Positions 13,381-23,793 of a stretch of DNA of 64,000 nucleotides are shown piece by piece. Source of the DNA: Lachnospiraceae bacterium (GTDB lineage: Bacteria; Bacillota; Clostridia; Lachnospirales; Lachnospiraceae); contig JAQUXP010000014.1 in the NCBI GenBank assembly GCA_028692395.1, positions 1 through 64,000 on the forward strand, written 5' to 3'. How positions within the stretch are numbered: position 1 is the first letter of the stretch; each line of letters begins with the position of its first letter. The notes beneath the pieces were generated by a model. The model was not told the origin of the DNA and did no database searches. It saw only the letters and a list, made by a program, of their open reading frames with translations. The position numbers were made by a program, and so were the translations under genes.

Positions 13381-15867
13381 CTATCTTACATGAACATTAC
13401 ATTTTCGAAAATGATTCATATTTTCTATCAAATCAATTAAAATAAGAAATGCATATATGATACTCAACATATTCCATGGAATCTTTAATATCCATTTTGT
13501 AGATAAAGTATGTTGAATCAACACAAAATCAACTTCTACATTCCTTTCCATCATTTTCATGCGTAAAAACCCTCTAAAGCAAAGTAACAACACCCCGGAT
13601 AAAACAACGCATATTACTTCCAACTTTATTTGGCTTATCATAATCCTCTTCTTTGCCCGTTCCATATCCATAGACAACGTTTTATACTTCGAAAATATTC
13701 TTTGGTAATATTTCTTTTTATTACACCACATAAAATTTTTAATAATACATAATAAGCAGAAAAAGAGAAAGGAACTTGTTAGACACAGTACTAAACACTT
13801 AATATATCCTCTTTGATAATTATCTTTTAACTCTTGATTATTATAGAAACCAGCACCCTGCTTCATGTTTGATACTTCACTTTGAGTTTGTCTACTATTA
13901 TTCTCCACCTTTTTATCCGTATACATGTATAAATATTCATATGTATTATGGTTTGTATTGAGTCTATGAATAAAATTATAACTTCCAATAACAGTAAACG
14001 GTTTTTTAATCTGTCCTAATTCAATATTGTTTTTAAACCCGGTAATAATCCCAGCGACATGTACAGTCATATTATTACCAACTTGTAATTCACTTCCGAC
14101 TTTAATACTTGCTGATTGCACAGGTGTATAATCTGATTCCTCAAAGTATCTATTATATACAGCCAGCTCTTCTTTATTTTCTGGATTATGTGGTAAATAT
14201 AGAATCACATCTTCTCCCTTATTAAATAATTCCCTGTTAACTTTCCCAGAATCCACTTCATCCATATAATACTCTGATGCTTCTCCCTCTGGATTTACTC
14301 CCAATGTAAAACCCTGGTATTGTTTATAGTTAGATTCCAGCTGCTCCTTATTATTTCCAATCAGTTCCATGGGCAGATAACCAATACTTTTTAATGCCTC
14401 CACATATCGCATACCATAGATCGCATTTATTTTCTGAAAATCATCTTCTGAAATATGTTTTTGAGTATCGTATAGATTGAACAAACTGCCAAACTCATAA
14501 TCCGCCGTTCTGGTCTCCTTTACATACTGGTAATCAAATTCCCTGTCATACACATAACAAGCCATCAAACTCGCCGCCAGCAGGAACGCCGCACTAGCCA
14601 AACACACTCCAAGCTGGAATCCGCTGTATATTTTCTCGAATTTCCTGCGCATTTTCTTATAATCTACATGAAGCTTTCCATCATCCGCTTTCTTTTTTCT
14701 ATGAGCACGAATAAAATTAAGTATTGGATTTTCCTCGCAGTAAATTGCTGCACCGGCTGTGATTGCTGCAAACATTCCCATCAGATCCAGAAGGCTCCAC
14801 TTAATGAGTTCGTGAATGGATATACTCCAGACGCCAGAATAATGCCCCACCTGCACTGCCAGTTGATAGATCAGACGGCTCAACAGTACGCCAAGTACAC
14901 TGCCAAGAAGAAGCCCCAGCAGTAGATGGTGCAGAACCTGTTGAAGGACCCGGCGTTTCAGCTCGGGAATGGTTGCCCCAAGACTTTTGTAGATAAACCA
15001 GGTTGCTTTCTGATTGCGTATGTAGTACCAGACAAATCCAGCGCTTACGAGGGAAAACAGCAGAATAATCCCCATCAGCTTATAATCTTGCTTTAACTCT
15101 TCCACGGACATCTGATAGTCAGATTCCGGCAGAAGATTAAAGTAGGTGTAGTTATTCTCGATCAGCTGTCCATTATCTCCCAGAATATGAGACAGCTCTG
15201 CGCAGTTATCGGCATAGGGAACTTTCATCTGCATCACAAGATTTCCCATTGCCTGATATTGTGTCAGATCATTATCCCTGGAAATGAAGAAGGAGACATA
15301 ATCTCTCTTGTCCAGGGAGGTGCCCTTCATTTTTCGGGAATAATCCTGTATGATTCCGCAAACCTTCAGCTCCTTAAAAACTTCTTTTTCTTCTCTGGTC
15401 CGTGCATCTGTAACGATTACTTTGAGAGAAATTGTCTGATCAAGCTCAGGTGAAGCCCCAAGGGAGGTAAGATAAGACAGTTCCACCGCTGCTTCATCTG
15501 CCGCAGCCGGAAATCTCCCCTGCATCAGTTTGATCGGCTCCATGGCCATGGTTTTCTCATCCACGAATCCGATCTTCGGAAGCTGTTCTCCTTCTGTGGT
15601 CCATACATTTCCAAAGAATTGACTGACTCCATAAGACTGCACTGTGGCATGAGTTTTCACATCGTTGATGGTGTCCATGTCTGCTCCAAGGACTGCCGTC
15701 TGCCAGCTTCCATAGACATCTGTCCGTTCCATCTCTTCACTCTTTTGCATACAGCTATCATAGATCAGCATTTGAAACAGGAACACAAATGATAACGCAA
15801 TCACACCGGTAAGCAGCCACCAGACGACTCTGTGATGCCGCACCGAAATCCGATTTAACCGATCCAT
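13381..15867 (-). CDS. FtsX/MacB-type ABC transporter permease
   Basis: An 828-residue permease. A membrane segment near residues 13-38 is followed by a roughly 220-residue extracytoplasmic domain, three membrane segments around 265-390, a second extracytoplasmic domain starting after a segment near 415-435, and membrane segments near the C-terminus. This duplicated FtsX plan occurs in BceB- and MacB-like systems that move peptides or lipoproteins, or that sense antimicrobial peptides. It is encoded 60 bases after its ATPase. With the kinase upstream and the small secreted protein downstream it forms a four-gene unit. Substrate unknown. Confidence 0.85.
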   Translation of the reverse strand: MDRLNRISVRHHRVVWWLLTGVIALSFVFLFQMLIYDSCMQKSEEMERTDVYGSWQTAVLGADMDTINDVKTHATVQSYGVSQFFGNVWTTEGEQLPKIGFVDEKTMAMEPIKLMQGRFPAAADEAAVELSYLTSLGASPELDQTISLKVIVTDARTREEKEVFKELKVCGIIQDYSRKMKGTSLDKRDYVSFFISRDNDLTQYQAMGNLVMQMKVPYADNCAELSHILGDNGQLIENNYTYFNLLPESDYQMSVEELKQDYKLMGIILLFSLVSAGFVWYYIRNQKATWFIYKSLGATIPELKRRVLQQVLHHLLLGLLLGSVLGVLLSRLIYQLAVQVGHYSGVWSISIHELIKWSLLDLMGMFAAITAGAAIYCEENPILNFIRAHRKKKADDGKLHVDYKKMRRKFEKIYSGFQLGVCLASAAFLLAASLMACYVYDREFDYQYVKETRTADYEFGSLFNLYDTQKHISEDDFQKINAIYGMRYVEALKSIGYLPMELIGNNKEQLESNYKQYQGFTLGVNPEGEASEYYMDEVDSGKVNRELFNKGEDVILYLPHNPENKEELAVYNRYFEESDYTPVQSASIKVGSELQVGNNMTVHVAGIITGFKNNIELGQIKKPFTVIGSYNFIHRLNTNHNTYEYLYMYTDKKVENNSRQTQSEVSNMKQGAGFYNNQELKDNYQRGYIKCLVLCLTSSFLFFCLLCIIKNFMWCNKKKYYQRIFSKYKTLSMDMERAKKRIMISQIKLEVICVVLSGVLLLCFRGFLRMKMMERNVEVDFVLIQHTLSTKWILKIPWNMLSIIYAFLILIDLIENMNHFRKCNVHVR

Positions 15868-15927
15868 ACTGTGCCCCCTTTCTATATGCCCTGCATATGA
15901 TCTAACTTATATTTGCACGATTTTCTT

Positions 15928-16608
15928 TTATTCCGCTTCCATATCCTCTATGATTTTTCCATCTTCCATATGTATGATTCGATGGCTGTCCTGGATCAGT
16001 TCCAGATCATGACTGACCAGCAGTATGGTCTGCCCCAGCTGATAATTGCAGTAATCCAGCAGATTCATGATTTCCTCCCCGGTCTTCAGATCCAGATTTC
16101 CTGTGGGTTCATCGGCAAATACAATCGCAGGTCTGGCTGCAAGTGCCCGGGCAATTGCCACCCGCTGCTGTTCTCCACCGGAAAGTTCGTCTGGCATGGC
16201 ATTTGCCAGGTTTCGGATGCTCATGGCTTGCAGCAGCATCTCTATATACTGCATGTCCGGCTCTCGCCGATCCAGATAAAGAGGTACACAGATATTCTCC
16301 AATACCGTAAATTCATCGATCAGCCGAAAGTCCTGGAATACAAAACCGGTTTTTTGTCTCCTGAGTTCACTGCATTTACGATGATTCAGGTTTGTAATCT
16401 CAACGCCGTCAATCTTAACACTTCCCTGCTCCGGTGCCATCAGTCCGCTGCAGATCTCCAGAAGTGTGGATTTTCCAGAACCGCTTCGCCCGATGATAGT
16501 AGTAAAGCTGCCTTTTTTGACCCGCAGATCAATATGATTTACCGCCCAGATCTTACCTCGGTTTCTTCCGTAGGTTTTTACCACGTCCTTTATCTCAAGT
16601 ATTGCCAT
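15928..16608 (-). CDS. ABC transporter ATP-binding protein (LolD/MacB type)
   Basis: A 226-residue ATPase with Walker [11 protein letters not shown]-loop VFQDFRLI, signature [15 protein letters not shown], Walker [13 protein letters not shown] and H-loop VSHDLEL. It energises the FtsX-type permease encoded next. Its ATG lies inside the last codons of the kinase gene (14-base overlap), indicating translational coupling. Confidence 0.93.
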   Translation of the reverse strand: MAILEIKDVVKTYGRNRGKIWAVNHIDLRVKKGSFTTIIGRSGSGKSTLLEICSGLMAPEQGSVKIDGVEITNLNHRKCSELRRQKTGFVFQDFRLIDEFTVLENICVPLYLDRREPDMQYIEMLLQAMSIRNLANAMPDELSGGEQQRVAIARALAARPAIVFADEPTGNLDLKTGEEIMNLLDYCNYQLGQTILLVSHDLELIQDSHRIIHMEDGKIIEDMEAE

Positions 16609-17902
16609 CTGTTTCCCCCTCTTTTTTTATGTATACAGCACTTCCTGAAAACAAGGGGAGCAAAATTGTAAATGTAACGCCCCCTTCCGGTTCATTTTGG
16701 GCTGAAATTTTTCCAAAATGATGATCCACAACACCTTTTGCAATAGACAGTCCAATACCGCTTCCATTATCTGTCTGACGCCCACTGGATATATATCGTT
16801 CAAATATCGCTGTAAGCTTTCCTTCTTCAATTCCACATCCGTGATCCCGGACGGTAATGCGCATACTAGTGGATAATACAAGAAACTGCACCTCAATCTG
16901 CTGACCACTCTCTGAGTGCTCTGCACTGTTCTTCACTAGATTGGAAACGGCCTCTGTCATCCACTCTTCGTCATAGTAGAAATAACTGCCGCCTTCCACA
17001 CTGCAATTCAGCTTAACCTGCCGGTCGCTGCAGATGCTTCCCGTCTCCTCTTCGACTTTTTGCATCAGTTTTTGTACGTCATGTTTTTTAATTTCCATGT
17101 GGTGGGTGCTGGTGGAAAGTCTTCCCATCTTCATCAAAAGCATAATCAGATAGATCATCTTCTCGGTCTGATGTGCTGCCTTTTTTACCCGGCGTTCCTC
17201 ATATACTTTCTTGTCACCAAGTCTTTCCAGCTGAATGCTCAGTACGCTCAGTGGTGTCTTCAGCTGATGAGCAATATCTTCCACCCAATCGGACATACGC
17301 TTTTTCTCTTGTACCATCAGAAGCTCTTTGCGGGCATCATCCTTCTGATGCTGCTTTAAAGTCAGCAAAAGCTCACGTCGTTCTCTGGTAGCATAGTGAA
17401 TCTTTTTCTTCTTTGGTTCACTGGTTTCTGTGTTATTTCTCATGGCTTCCCGATAGGCAGCTCCCTTGCTCTCTGCCTCCTCTGGATAAGCGATATTCAA
17501 GGTAAGCCATTCATAAAACCGGCACTCCCTCCTATATTGAATTGCAATTCCTCCAATCAAAAACAGCGCAAGGAGCATCACACCTGCAAAAAGGATACCC
17601 ATGGAACTTCCAATCTGTGAACGCAAAAGCTCCGGTCCGCTTTGTTCATATCCATATTTTCGAAGGAGCTGTTGTCCCGACTTTATGGCAGCCTGGCTCA
17701 CTCTTCCGTCCATCAGCTGATCCATCTGCTGCTGTCCTGGGATCTGTCCCTGCTCCATAGAAAAGGTCCCAAAAATCCCCGTGATCTGTCTTAAGTATGC
17801 TCTTTGAATACCGATCACTCCAAACATTGCAATAATCATGCTGAGTAGTCCTGCCATACCTGAAAAAAGATAGATCCTATACTTTTCACTCTTATATTTC
17901 AT
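16595..17902 (-). CDS. Sensor histidine kinase, no cognate regulator gene
   Basis: A 435-residue membrane kinase. Transmembrane segments lie at about 11-33 and 101-121, with a short extracytoplasmic loop between them. The phospho-acceptor is His212 in EDIAHQLKTP. The ATP-binding region carries NLVKNSAEHS and GSGIGLSIAKG. It heads the operon behind its own promoter (17945-17973), where such loci normally encode a response regulator first; here none is present up to the glyS terminator. Signal transfer must therefore involve a regulator encoded elsewhere (for example 2449-3147) or the receiver-like protein at 12440. GGGGAG precedes the ATG. Confidence 0.9.
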   Translation of the reverse strand: MKYKSEKYRIYLFSGMAGLLSMIIAMFGVIGIQRAYLRQITGIFGTFSMEQGQIPGQQQMDQLMDGRVSQAAIKSGQQLLRKYGYEQSGPELLRSQIGSSMGILFAGVMLLALFLIGGIAIQYRRECRFYEWLTLNIAYPEEAESKGAAYREAMRNNTETSEPKKKKIHYATRERRELLLTLKQHQKDDARKELLMVQEKKRMSDWVEDIAHQLKTPLSVLSIQLERLGDKKVYEERRVKKAAHQTEKMIYLIMLLMKMGRLSTSTHHMEIKKHDVQKLMQKVEEETGSICSDRQVKLNCSVEGGSYFYYDEEWMTEAVSNLVKNSAEHSESGQQIEVQFLVLSTSMRITVRDHGCGIEEGKLTAIFERYISSGRQTDNGSGIGLSIAKGVVDHHFGKISAQNEPEGGVTFTILLPLFSGSAVYIKKEGETDGNT

Positions 17903-17944
17903 GTCTTCTCCCCTCGCCCTGCCTGCCCTTAAAAGTTTCCAGAC

Positions 17945-17973
17945 ATTATATCTACTATCTTACAGTATAGCAA
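17945..17973 (-). promoter_or_regulatory. Promoter of the kinase/ABC operon
   Basis: Minus-strand TTGCTA (17968-17973), 17 bases, TATAAT (17945-17950), about 43 bases before the kinase start. It directly abuts the glyS terminator. Confidence 0.7.
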
Positions 17974-17977
17974 GAAA

Positions 17978-18015
17978 GATCAAAAAAACCAGTCTCAAAG
18001 GACTGGTTTTTTGAT
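17978..18015. terminator. Terminator downstream of glyS
   Basis: GATC, A-tract, CCAGTC / GACTGG, T-tract, GATC: a stem of about 16 bp with a five-base loop. It works on either strand and ends the glyS transcript 22 bases after its stop. Confidence 0.85.
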
Positions 18016-18036
18016 CTTTTATATCTTATATTTGCA

Positions 18037-19434
18037 TTAATAAGCAAATTTCTCTGCGAAGTAAGTACCCAGATCTTCGATTTTGATACGTTCCTGCTCC
18101 ATAGTATCACGGTCACGTACTGTAACTGCACCATCAGTCTCAGAATCAAAATCATAGGTTACGCAGAATGGTGTACCGATCTCATCCTGACGGCGATAAC
18201 GTTTTCCGATGTTTCCACGGTCATCGAACTCACAGTTGTAGGTTTTGGCAAGTTCTGCGTAGATCTTCTCTGCACCTTCGTTAAGCTTTTTGGAAAGCGG
18301 AAGAATACCGATCTTAACAGGCGCCAATGCCGGATGAAAATGCATCACGGTACGAACATCATTTCTCTCTGCATCCAGTACTTCCTCATCATAAGCACTG
18401 CAGAGGAATGCCAGTACCATACGGTCTGCACCCAGAGAAGGCTCAATAACATAAGGAATATATTTCTGATTTTTTGTATCATCAAAGTAGCTCAGATCCT
18501 GTCCGGACACGTTCTGATGCTGTGTCAGGTCATAATCAGTTCTGTCTGCGATACCCCAGAGCTCACCCCATCCAAATGGGAACAGGAACTCCACATCTGT
18601 AGTCGCTTTGCTGTAGAAGCTCAGCTCTTCCGGTGAATGATCACGGTAACGTACCTCTTCGTCATTCAGTCCCAGATTATGCAGCCAGTCAAGGCAGAAC
18701 TGCTTCCAGTATGCAAACCACTCCAGATCTGTATCAGGCTCACAGAAGAATTCCAGCTCCATCTGCTCAAACTCACGGGTACGGAAAGTAAAGTTACCAG
18801 GAGTGATCTCATTTCGGAAGGATTTTCCAACCTGTCCAATACCAAATGGAATCTTCTTTCTGGAGGTTCTCTGTACATTTTTGAAGTTTACAAAGATACC
18901 CTGTGCAGTCTCCGGACGGAGATATACGGTATTCTTTGCATCCTCAGTAACACCCTGGAAGGTCTTAAACATCAGATTGAACTGACGGATATCTGTAAAG
19001 TTGTGCTTTCCACAGGTAGGACATGGAATCTCATGCTCCTTGATAAAATCCATCATCTCTTCCTGAGACCATGCATCTACACTGCCCCCACGAATCTCAA
19101 GACCTTTTTCCTCGCAGAAGTCCTCGATGATCTTATCTGCACGGAAACGCTCGTGACACTCCTTGCAATCCATAAGAGGATCGGAGAAGCCGCCAAGATG
19201 ACCGGAAGCTACCCATGTCTGTGGATTCATAAGAATTGCGCAGTCAACACCTACGTTGTACTGATTTTCCATGATGAACTTCTTCCACCATGCTTTTTTT
19301 ACATTGTTCTTCAGTTCTACTCCCAGTGGACCATAATCCCATGTATTGGCAAGTCCGCCGTAGATATCAGAACCCGGATATACAAATCCTCTTGACTTTG
19401 CAAGAGCAACAATTTTCTCCATTGTCTTTTCCAT
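18037..19434 (-). CDS. glyS: Glycine--tRNA ligase, homodimeric type
   Basis: A class II synthetase of 465 residues that charges tRNA-Gly. The single-chain (eukaryote/archaeal-like) form is used here, not the bacterial alpha2-beta2 form. Visible landmarks: [20 protein letters not shown] near the start, a CKECHERF zinc-binding segment with CPTCGKHNF, motif 2 in [15 protein letters not shown] and the anticodon-binding domain at the C-terminus. The ATG at 19434 is preferred to the TTG at 19443 because AGGAGAG is then 10 bases away. It lies 15 bases after the lipoprotein gene and may share its transcript. Confidence 0.95.
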   Translation of the reverse strand: MEKTMEKIVALAKSRGFVYPGSDIYGGLANTWDYGPLGVELKNNVKKAWWKKFIMENQYNVGVDCAILMNPQTWVASGHLGGFSDPLMDCKECHERFRADKIIEDFCEEKGLEIRGGSVDAWSQEEMMDFIKEHEIPCPTCGKHNFTDIRQFNLMFKTFQGVTEDAKNTVYLRPETAQGIFVNFKNVQRTSRKKIPFGIGQVGKSFRNEITPGNFTFRTREFEQMELEFFCEPDTDLEWFAYWKQFCLDWLHNLGLNDEEVRYRDHSPEELSFYSKATTDVEFLFPFGWGELWGIADRTDYDLTQHQNVSGQDLSYFDDTKNQKYIPYVIEPSLGADRMVLAFLCSAYDEEVLDAERNDVRTVMHFHPALAPVKIGILPLSKKLNEGAEKIYAELAKTYNCEFDDRGNIGKRYRRQDEIGTPFCVTYDFDSETDGAVTVRDRDTMEQERIKIEDLGTYFAEKFAY

Positions 19435-19449
19435 CGTTATCAATCTCTC

Positions 19450-20073
19450 CTATTTAAATATGATATAAGCCATTGAAGCAAGGGTAATTGCCTCTGAATT
19501 ATCTTCTTCCGGCTGTATTGTGGCTGTCTTTTTACCGGTAATTTTTACATTAGTACTGGCATACAGAATATTACCTGGTGTTACCACGTCCATGGGTTCC
19601 TGCAGGATCAATACATGCCATCCGTCATCATTTGCCTCAATGGTAGCAAGTGCCGCAACCTCTCCGGAATTGTCTGCCAAAGGACAGTCAAATTTATAAC
19701 CGATCTGCTGCGCATCTGCAAAAGTACCATAGAATATCTCTGTATTATGATAATTGGCATAATCAAGATACGAGCCATAGCTCATGTCCATCCGAACCAA
19801 ATTCTCCGTGATCTTTACCTCATCCAGCGTTACGTCTGTGGAACCGCCTTTGGCGGTAAATTGTGCCAGATCGTCTTTCATGAAGGCTTTGATGTCATCT
19901 TCCGTAAAAGTTGCTCCCTTGCTGCTGTCCACCATGACTTCCTTCATATGTCCGTCACTGTCCACCTGCAGTGTTGTTGTCTTGATGTCCTTTGTGGATA
20001 AGCCACAGCCCGCAAAGAGCAAAGCTGTGACTATCAGACAGATACCGGGGAATATTTTGCAGAATCTTCTCAT
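19450..20073 (-). CDS. Lipoprotein of unknown function
   Basis: A 207-residue protein with a signal peptide and lipobox LLFAGCG (Cys at about 23), so it should be lipid-anchored on the outer face of the membrane. The rest is acidic and shows no motif I recognise; residues DDIKAFMKDDLAQF look helical. The start is the ATG at 20073 preceded by TGGAGG. It lies between purA and glyS on the same strand with short gaps. Confidence 0.75.
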   Translation of the reverse strand: MRRFCKIFPGICLIVTALLFAGCGLSTKDIKTTTLQVDSDGHMKEVMVDSSKGATFTEDDIKAFMKDDLAQFTAKGGSTDVTLDEVKITENLVRMDMSYGSYLDYANYHNTEIFYGTFADAQQIGYKFDCPLADNSGEVAALATIEANDDGWHVLILQEPMDVVTPGNILYASTNVKITGKKTATIQPEEDNSEAITLASMAYIIFK

Positions 20074-20106
20074 CGTTACCTCCACATCATTGTCTAACGT
20101 ATATTA

Positions 20107-21399
20107 TTATGCGTTGAGTTTAGACTCTCTCATAATGATATCATGTCTTCCCGGACCATTGGAAATCATGGTGATTGGGAATCCCAGTTTTTCTTCGATA
20201 AACTCGATGTACTTACGGCAGTTTTCAGGCAGATCCTCATAATTCTTGATTCCACGGATATCACAGTTCCATCCCGGCAGTGTCTCCATAACAGGGGTTG
20301 CTTTCTCAAGCAGCTCTGTGGTTGGGAATTCTGTCGTGATCTCTCCGTCAATCTTATAAGCGGTACATACCGGAATCTCTTTGAGGTATCCCAGTACATC
20401 AAGTACGGTAAATGCCACATCTGTAGCACCCTGCAGGCGGCAGCCATATCTGGAAGCAACACAGTCATACCATCCCATACGTCTTGGACGTCCGGTGGTT
20501 GCACCGTACTCTCCACCGTCTCCGCCACGTCTTCTAAGCTCATCTGCTTCTTCTCCGAAGATCTCAGAGACAAATGCACCGGCACCTACTGCGCTGGAAT
20601 ATGCCTTGCTGACAGTAACGATCTTTTTGATTTCATATGGCGGAACACCTGCTCCGATAGCACCGTAAGCTGCCAGTGTGGAAGAGGAAGTAACCATAGG
20701 ATAGATTCCGTGATCCGGATCCTTCAAAGTTCCCAGCTGACCCTCCAGCAGGATCTCTTTTCCTTCTTTGATCGCATTCCACAGGAACAGGGAGGTATCG
20801 CAGACAAATGGCTCTACCATCTTTTTGTATTCCATCAGTTCCGCAAAAATCTTCTCCGGAACAAGTTTTTCTTTGTGATACAGATGCTCCAGAAGAACAT
20901 TTTTTGTATCGCACACGCTCTTCAATTTTTCCAGCAGTGTGTCCTCATGGAACAGCTCCTGTACCTGGAAACCTATCTTTGCGTATTTATCTGAGTAGAA
21001 CGGAGCAATACCGGATTTGGTCGAACCAAATGATTTTCCGGCAAGACGCTCTTCCTCATACTGGTCGAACAGAATATGATAAGGCATAACCATCTGTGCA
21101 CGATCAGAAATCAAAAGCTTCGGCATTGGCACCCCTTTGGATACAACCTCCTGTAATTCCTTAAAAAGAACAGGGATATTCAGGGCTACGCCATTTCCGA
21201 TAATGCTTGTGGTGTGACCATAAAAAACACCAGACGGTAAAGTATGAAGTGCAAATTTTCCGTAATCATTTACGATGGTATGTCCGGCATTGGCTCCACC
21301 CTGAAAACGTACGATAATGTCTGCCTCTTCAGCAAGCATATCTGTGATCTTACCCTTGCCTTCATCTCCCCAGTTTGCTCCAACAACTGCCTTAATCAT
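20107..21399 (-). CDS. purA: Adenylosuccinate synthase
   Basis: A 430-residue enzyme that joins IMP and aspartate using GTP, the first committed step to AMP. The N-terminal P-loop variant GANWGDEGKGK, the GGANAGHT segment and the TTGRPRRMGWYD block identify it. The next two genes upstream encode PurB and PurC, so AMP branch and late purine steps are grouped here. AGGAGG lies before the ATG, and a hairpin (21428-21457) lies just ahead of it, which may set purA output separately from purB. Confidence 0.96.
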   Translation of the reverse strand: MIKAVVGANWGDEGKGKITDMLAEEADIIVRFQGGANAGHTIVNDYGKFALHTLPSGVFYGHTTSIIGNGVALNIPVLFKELQEVVSKGVPMPKLLISDRAQMVMPYHILFDQYEEERLAGKSFGSTKSGIAPFYSDKYAKIGFQVQELFHEDTLLEKLKSVCDTKNVLLEHLYHKEKLVPEKIFAELMEYKKMVEPFVCDTSLFLWNAIKEGKEILLEGQLGTLKDPDHGIYPMVTSSSTLAAYGAIGAGVPPYEIKKIVTVSKAYSSAVGAGAFVSEIFGEEADELRRRGGDGGEYGATTGRPRRMGWYDCVASRYGCRLQGATDVAFTVLDVLGYLKEIPVCTAYKIDGEITTEFPTTELLEKATPVMETLPGWNCDIRGIKNYEDLPENCRKYIEFIEEKLGFPITMISNGPGRHDIIMRESKLNA

Positions 21400-21427
21400 A
21401 TTAAAGTTCCTCCTATTTTATATGTCT

Positions 21428-21457
21428 AAATAGCGAGTCGTAACTGACCCGCTATTT
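21428..21457 (-). promoter_or_regulatory. Hairpin between purB and purA
   Basis: AAATAGCG pairs with CGCTATTT around a 14-base loop that can extend by GTC/GAC. No long T-run follows, so it is either a weak terminator or a processing or stability element. Confidence 0.45.
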
Positions 21458-21527
21458 ATTATGGCATAAGTTTTTCATAAGTGCAACTTATTATTGCTAA
21501 TAAGATGCGCTCATTTATTACGCTCAC

Positions 21528-22964
21528 TTATACATTTATCTCTGCTTTTACTCCCAGAAGCTCTTTGTTTGCACTGAGTATCGGCTTGATGACCTTCTTA
21601 AGGAAGGCATCTACCTGTACAGCAGAACGTCCGGTGTACTTCGTCGGATCCATGGTTTTCTCCAGATCTTCTCTGGAAAGATTAAACATCGGATCTGCTG
21701 CAATCAGATCCAGAAGGTCATTATCTCGTCCCTCTTCTTTTACATGCTTTCCTGCAATCATGGAAAGCTCACGGATACGCTCATGCAGCTCCTGACGGTC
21801 ACCGCCGGCTTTTACCGCATCCATCATAATGTTCTCTGTTGCCATAAATGGCAGCTCAGACATCAGACGTTTCTCGATTACTTTCGGGTATACTACAAGG
21901 CCGTCTACTACGTTCAGGCAGAGATCCAGTATCCCATCGATGGCAAGGAATCCTTCCGGAACGCTCAGACGCTTGTTGGCAGAATCGTCCAGGGTTCTCT
22001 CAAACCACTGAGTGGCTGAGGTAATTGCAGGATTCAAAGCATCCACCATCACATAGCGTGACAGGGAAGCGATACGCTCACTGCGCATAGGGTTTCTCTT
22101 GTATGCCATCGCAGATGAACCGATCTGACCTTTCTCAAATGGCTCCTCTACCTCTTTCAGATGCTGAAGCAGACGAATATCATTCGAGAACTTATGTGCA
22201 CTGGCTGCAATACCTGCCAGAATATTCACAACCCGGGTATCTACCTTACGGGAATAAGTCTGTCCGGAAACCGGATAGCATGCACTGAAGCCCATCCGCT
22301 CGGCGATCATAGGATCAATCTTGTCGATGGTTTCCTGATCCTGGTCAAAAAGCTCCAGAAAGCTTGCCTGTGTACCGGTAGTGCCCTTGCTTCCAAGCAG
22401 CTTTAAGGTACTCTGTACATATTCCAGGTCTTCCAGGTCCATGGCAAACTCCTGCATCCACAGGGTTGCTCTTTTTCCTACGGTAGTCGGCTGTGCCGGC
22501 TGGAAATGGGTAAATGCCAGTGTAGGCTGTGCTTTGTAGGTATCAGCAAACTTTGCAAGCTCGGCGATTACATTTACGAGCTTTTTCTGAACCAGCTTTA
22601 AAGCCTCACTCATAATGATAATATCGGTGTTATCACCCACGTAGCAGCTGGTAGCTCCAAGATGGATGATTCCCTTTGCTTTCGGGCACTGTACGCCGTA
22701 GGCATAGACATGAGACATAACGTCATGGCGGCACTCTTTTTCCCGTGCTTTTGCCACATCGTAATTGATATCGTCCTGATACTCTTTTAATTCATCAATC
22801 TGCTCCTGTGTGATGGGCAGACCCAGTTCTTTCTCTGTCTCTGCCAGAGCGATCCAGAGCTTTCTCCAGGTACGAAATTTCATATCCTGTGAAAAGACAT
22901 ACTGCATCTCCTTGCTGGCATAACGCTCAGACAACGGGCTGGAATAGCGGTTGGTTTCACTCAT
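21528..22964 (-). CDS. purB: Adenylosuccinate lyase
   Basis: A 478-residue fumarase/aspartase-superfamily enzyme. It removes fumarate from SAICAR and from adenylosuccinate, so it acts in both IMP and AMP synthesis. The family signature is GSSAMAYKRNPMRSER near residue 285, with HLGATSCYVGDN near 110 and TFSR-type TYSRK near 240. It lies 15 bases after purC and is clearly cotranscribed. Confidence 0.96.
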   Translation of the reverse strand: MSETNRYSSPLSERYASKEMQYVFSQDMKFRTWRKLWIALAETEKELGLPITQEQIDELKEYQDDINYDVAKAREKECRHDVMSHVYAYGVQCPKAKGIIHLGATSCYVGDNTDIIIMSEALKLVQKKLVNVIAELAKFADTYKAQPTLAFTHFQPAQPTTVGKRATLWMQEFAMDLEDLEYVQSTLKLLGSKGTTGTQASFLELFDQDQETIDKIDPMIAERMGFSACYPVSGQTYSRKVDTRVVNILAGIAASAHKFSNDIRLLQHLKEVEEPFEKGQIGSSAMAYKRNPMRSERIASLSRYVMVDALNPAITSATQWFERTLDDSANKRLSVPEGFLAIDGILDLCLNVVDGLVVYPKVIEKRLMSELPFMATENIMMDAVKAGGDRQELHERIRELSMIAGKHVKEEGRDNDLLDLIAADPMFNLSREDLEKTMDPTKYTGRSAVQVDAFLKKVIKPILSANKELLGVKAEINV

Positions 22965-22979
22965 CAGATATACTCCTTA

Positions 22980-23690
22980 TTATGCAAGCCCTAAACGCTT
23001 GAATACTTCGTTGTAAGCTTCTTCTACGTTACCCATATCTCTACGGAAACGGTCTTTGTCCAGTTTTTCATTGGTATGAACATCCCACAGACGGCAGGTA
23101 TCCGGTGATACTTCATCTGCCAGAATGACTGTTCCGTCAGCAAGACGTCCAAACTCGATCTTGAAATCGATGAGCTTCATATCTGCTTTGAGAAAATATG
23201 CTTTTAAGAACTCATTGATTTTCTTTGTGTAGGATTTGATGGTATCAATCTCTTCCTGTGTAGCAAGTCCAAGTGCCAGTGCATAATCATCATTGATAAA
23301 TGGATCGCCTAAATCGTCATTTTTATAGCTGAACTCCAGAATTGGGCAAAGCAGCTCTGTTCCCTCTTTGACTCCCATTCTCTTGGAAAAGCTTCCTGCT
23401 GCAACGTTACGCACGATAACCTCAAGAGGTACAATGCTTACTTTCTTTACTGCAGTCTCACGGTCGCTCAGCTCTTCAACAAGGTGTGTAGGTACTCCTG
23501 CTTTTTCAAGCATTCCGAAAACATAATTTGTCATACGATTATTGATGACGCCTTTACCTACGATGGTGCCCTTTTTCTCCCCGTTAAATGCTGTTGCATC
23601 GTCTTTGTAATCTACGATTACAATTTCCGGATCCTCGGTTGCAAATACTTTTTTTGCTTTTCCTTCGTAAAGCTGTTCTCTTTTTTCCAT
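22980..23690 (-). CDS. purC: SAICAR synthetase
   Basis: A 236-residue phosphoribosylaminoimidazole-succinocarboxamide synthase. It couples CAIR to aspartate with ATP. Landmarks: [10 protein letters not shown] at the N-terminus, [21 protein letters not shown] and the ligand segment DFKIEFG followed by [14 protein letters not shown]. First gene of the purC-purB-purA series behind the promoter at 23762-23790. Confidence 0.97.
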   Translation of the reverse strand: MEKREQLYEGKAKKVFATEDPEIVIVDYKDDATAFNGEKKGTIVGKGVINNRMTNYVFGMLEKAGVPTHLVEELSDRETAVKKVSIVPLEVIVRNVAAGSFSKRMGVKEGTELLCPILEFSYKNDDLGDPFINDDYALALGLATQEEIDTIKSYTKKINEFLKAYFLKADMKLIDFKIEFGRLADGTVILADEVSPDTCRLWDVHTNEKLDKDRFRRDMGNVEEAYNEVFKRLGLA

Positions 23691-23761
23691 GAGTTTAACA
23701 CCTTTCTTCTATGCTATATGTATTTTAAGTTTCTGCGGCTTGGCCGCAATTCGCACATTTC

Positions 23762-23790
23762 ATTATATTCTATCGCTTCGTGAAAAGCAA
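23762..23790 (-). promoter_or_regulatory. Promoter of the purC-purB-purA series
   Basis: Minus-strand TTGCTT (23785-23790), 17 bases, TATAAT (23762-23767). A small hairpin TGCGGC/GCCGCA at 23732-23746 lies in the roughly 65-base leader. Confidence 0.65.
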
Positions 23791-23793
23791 GAC

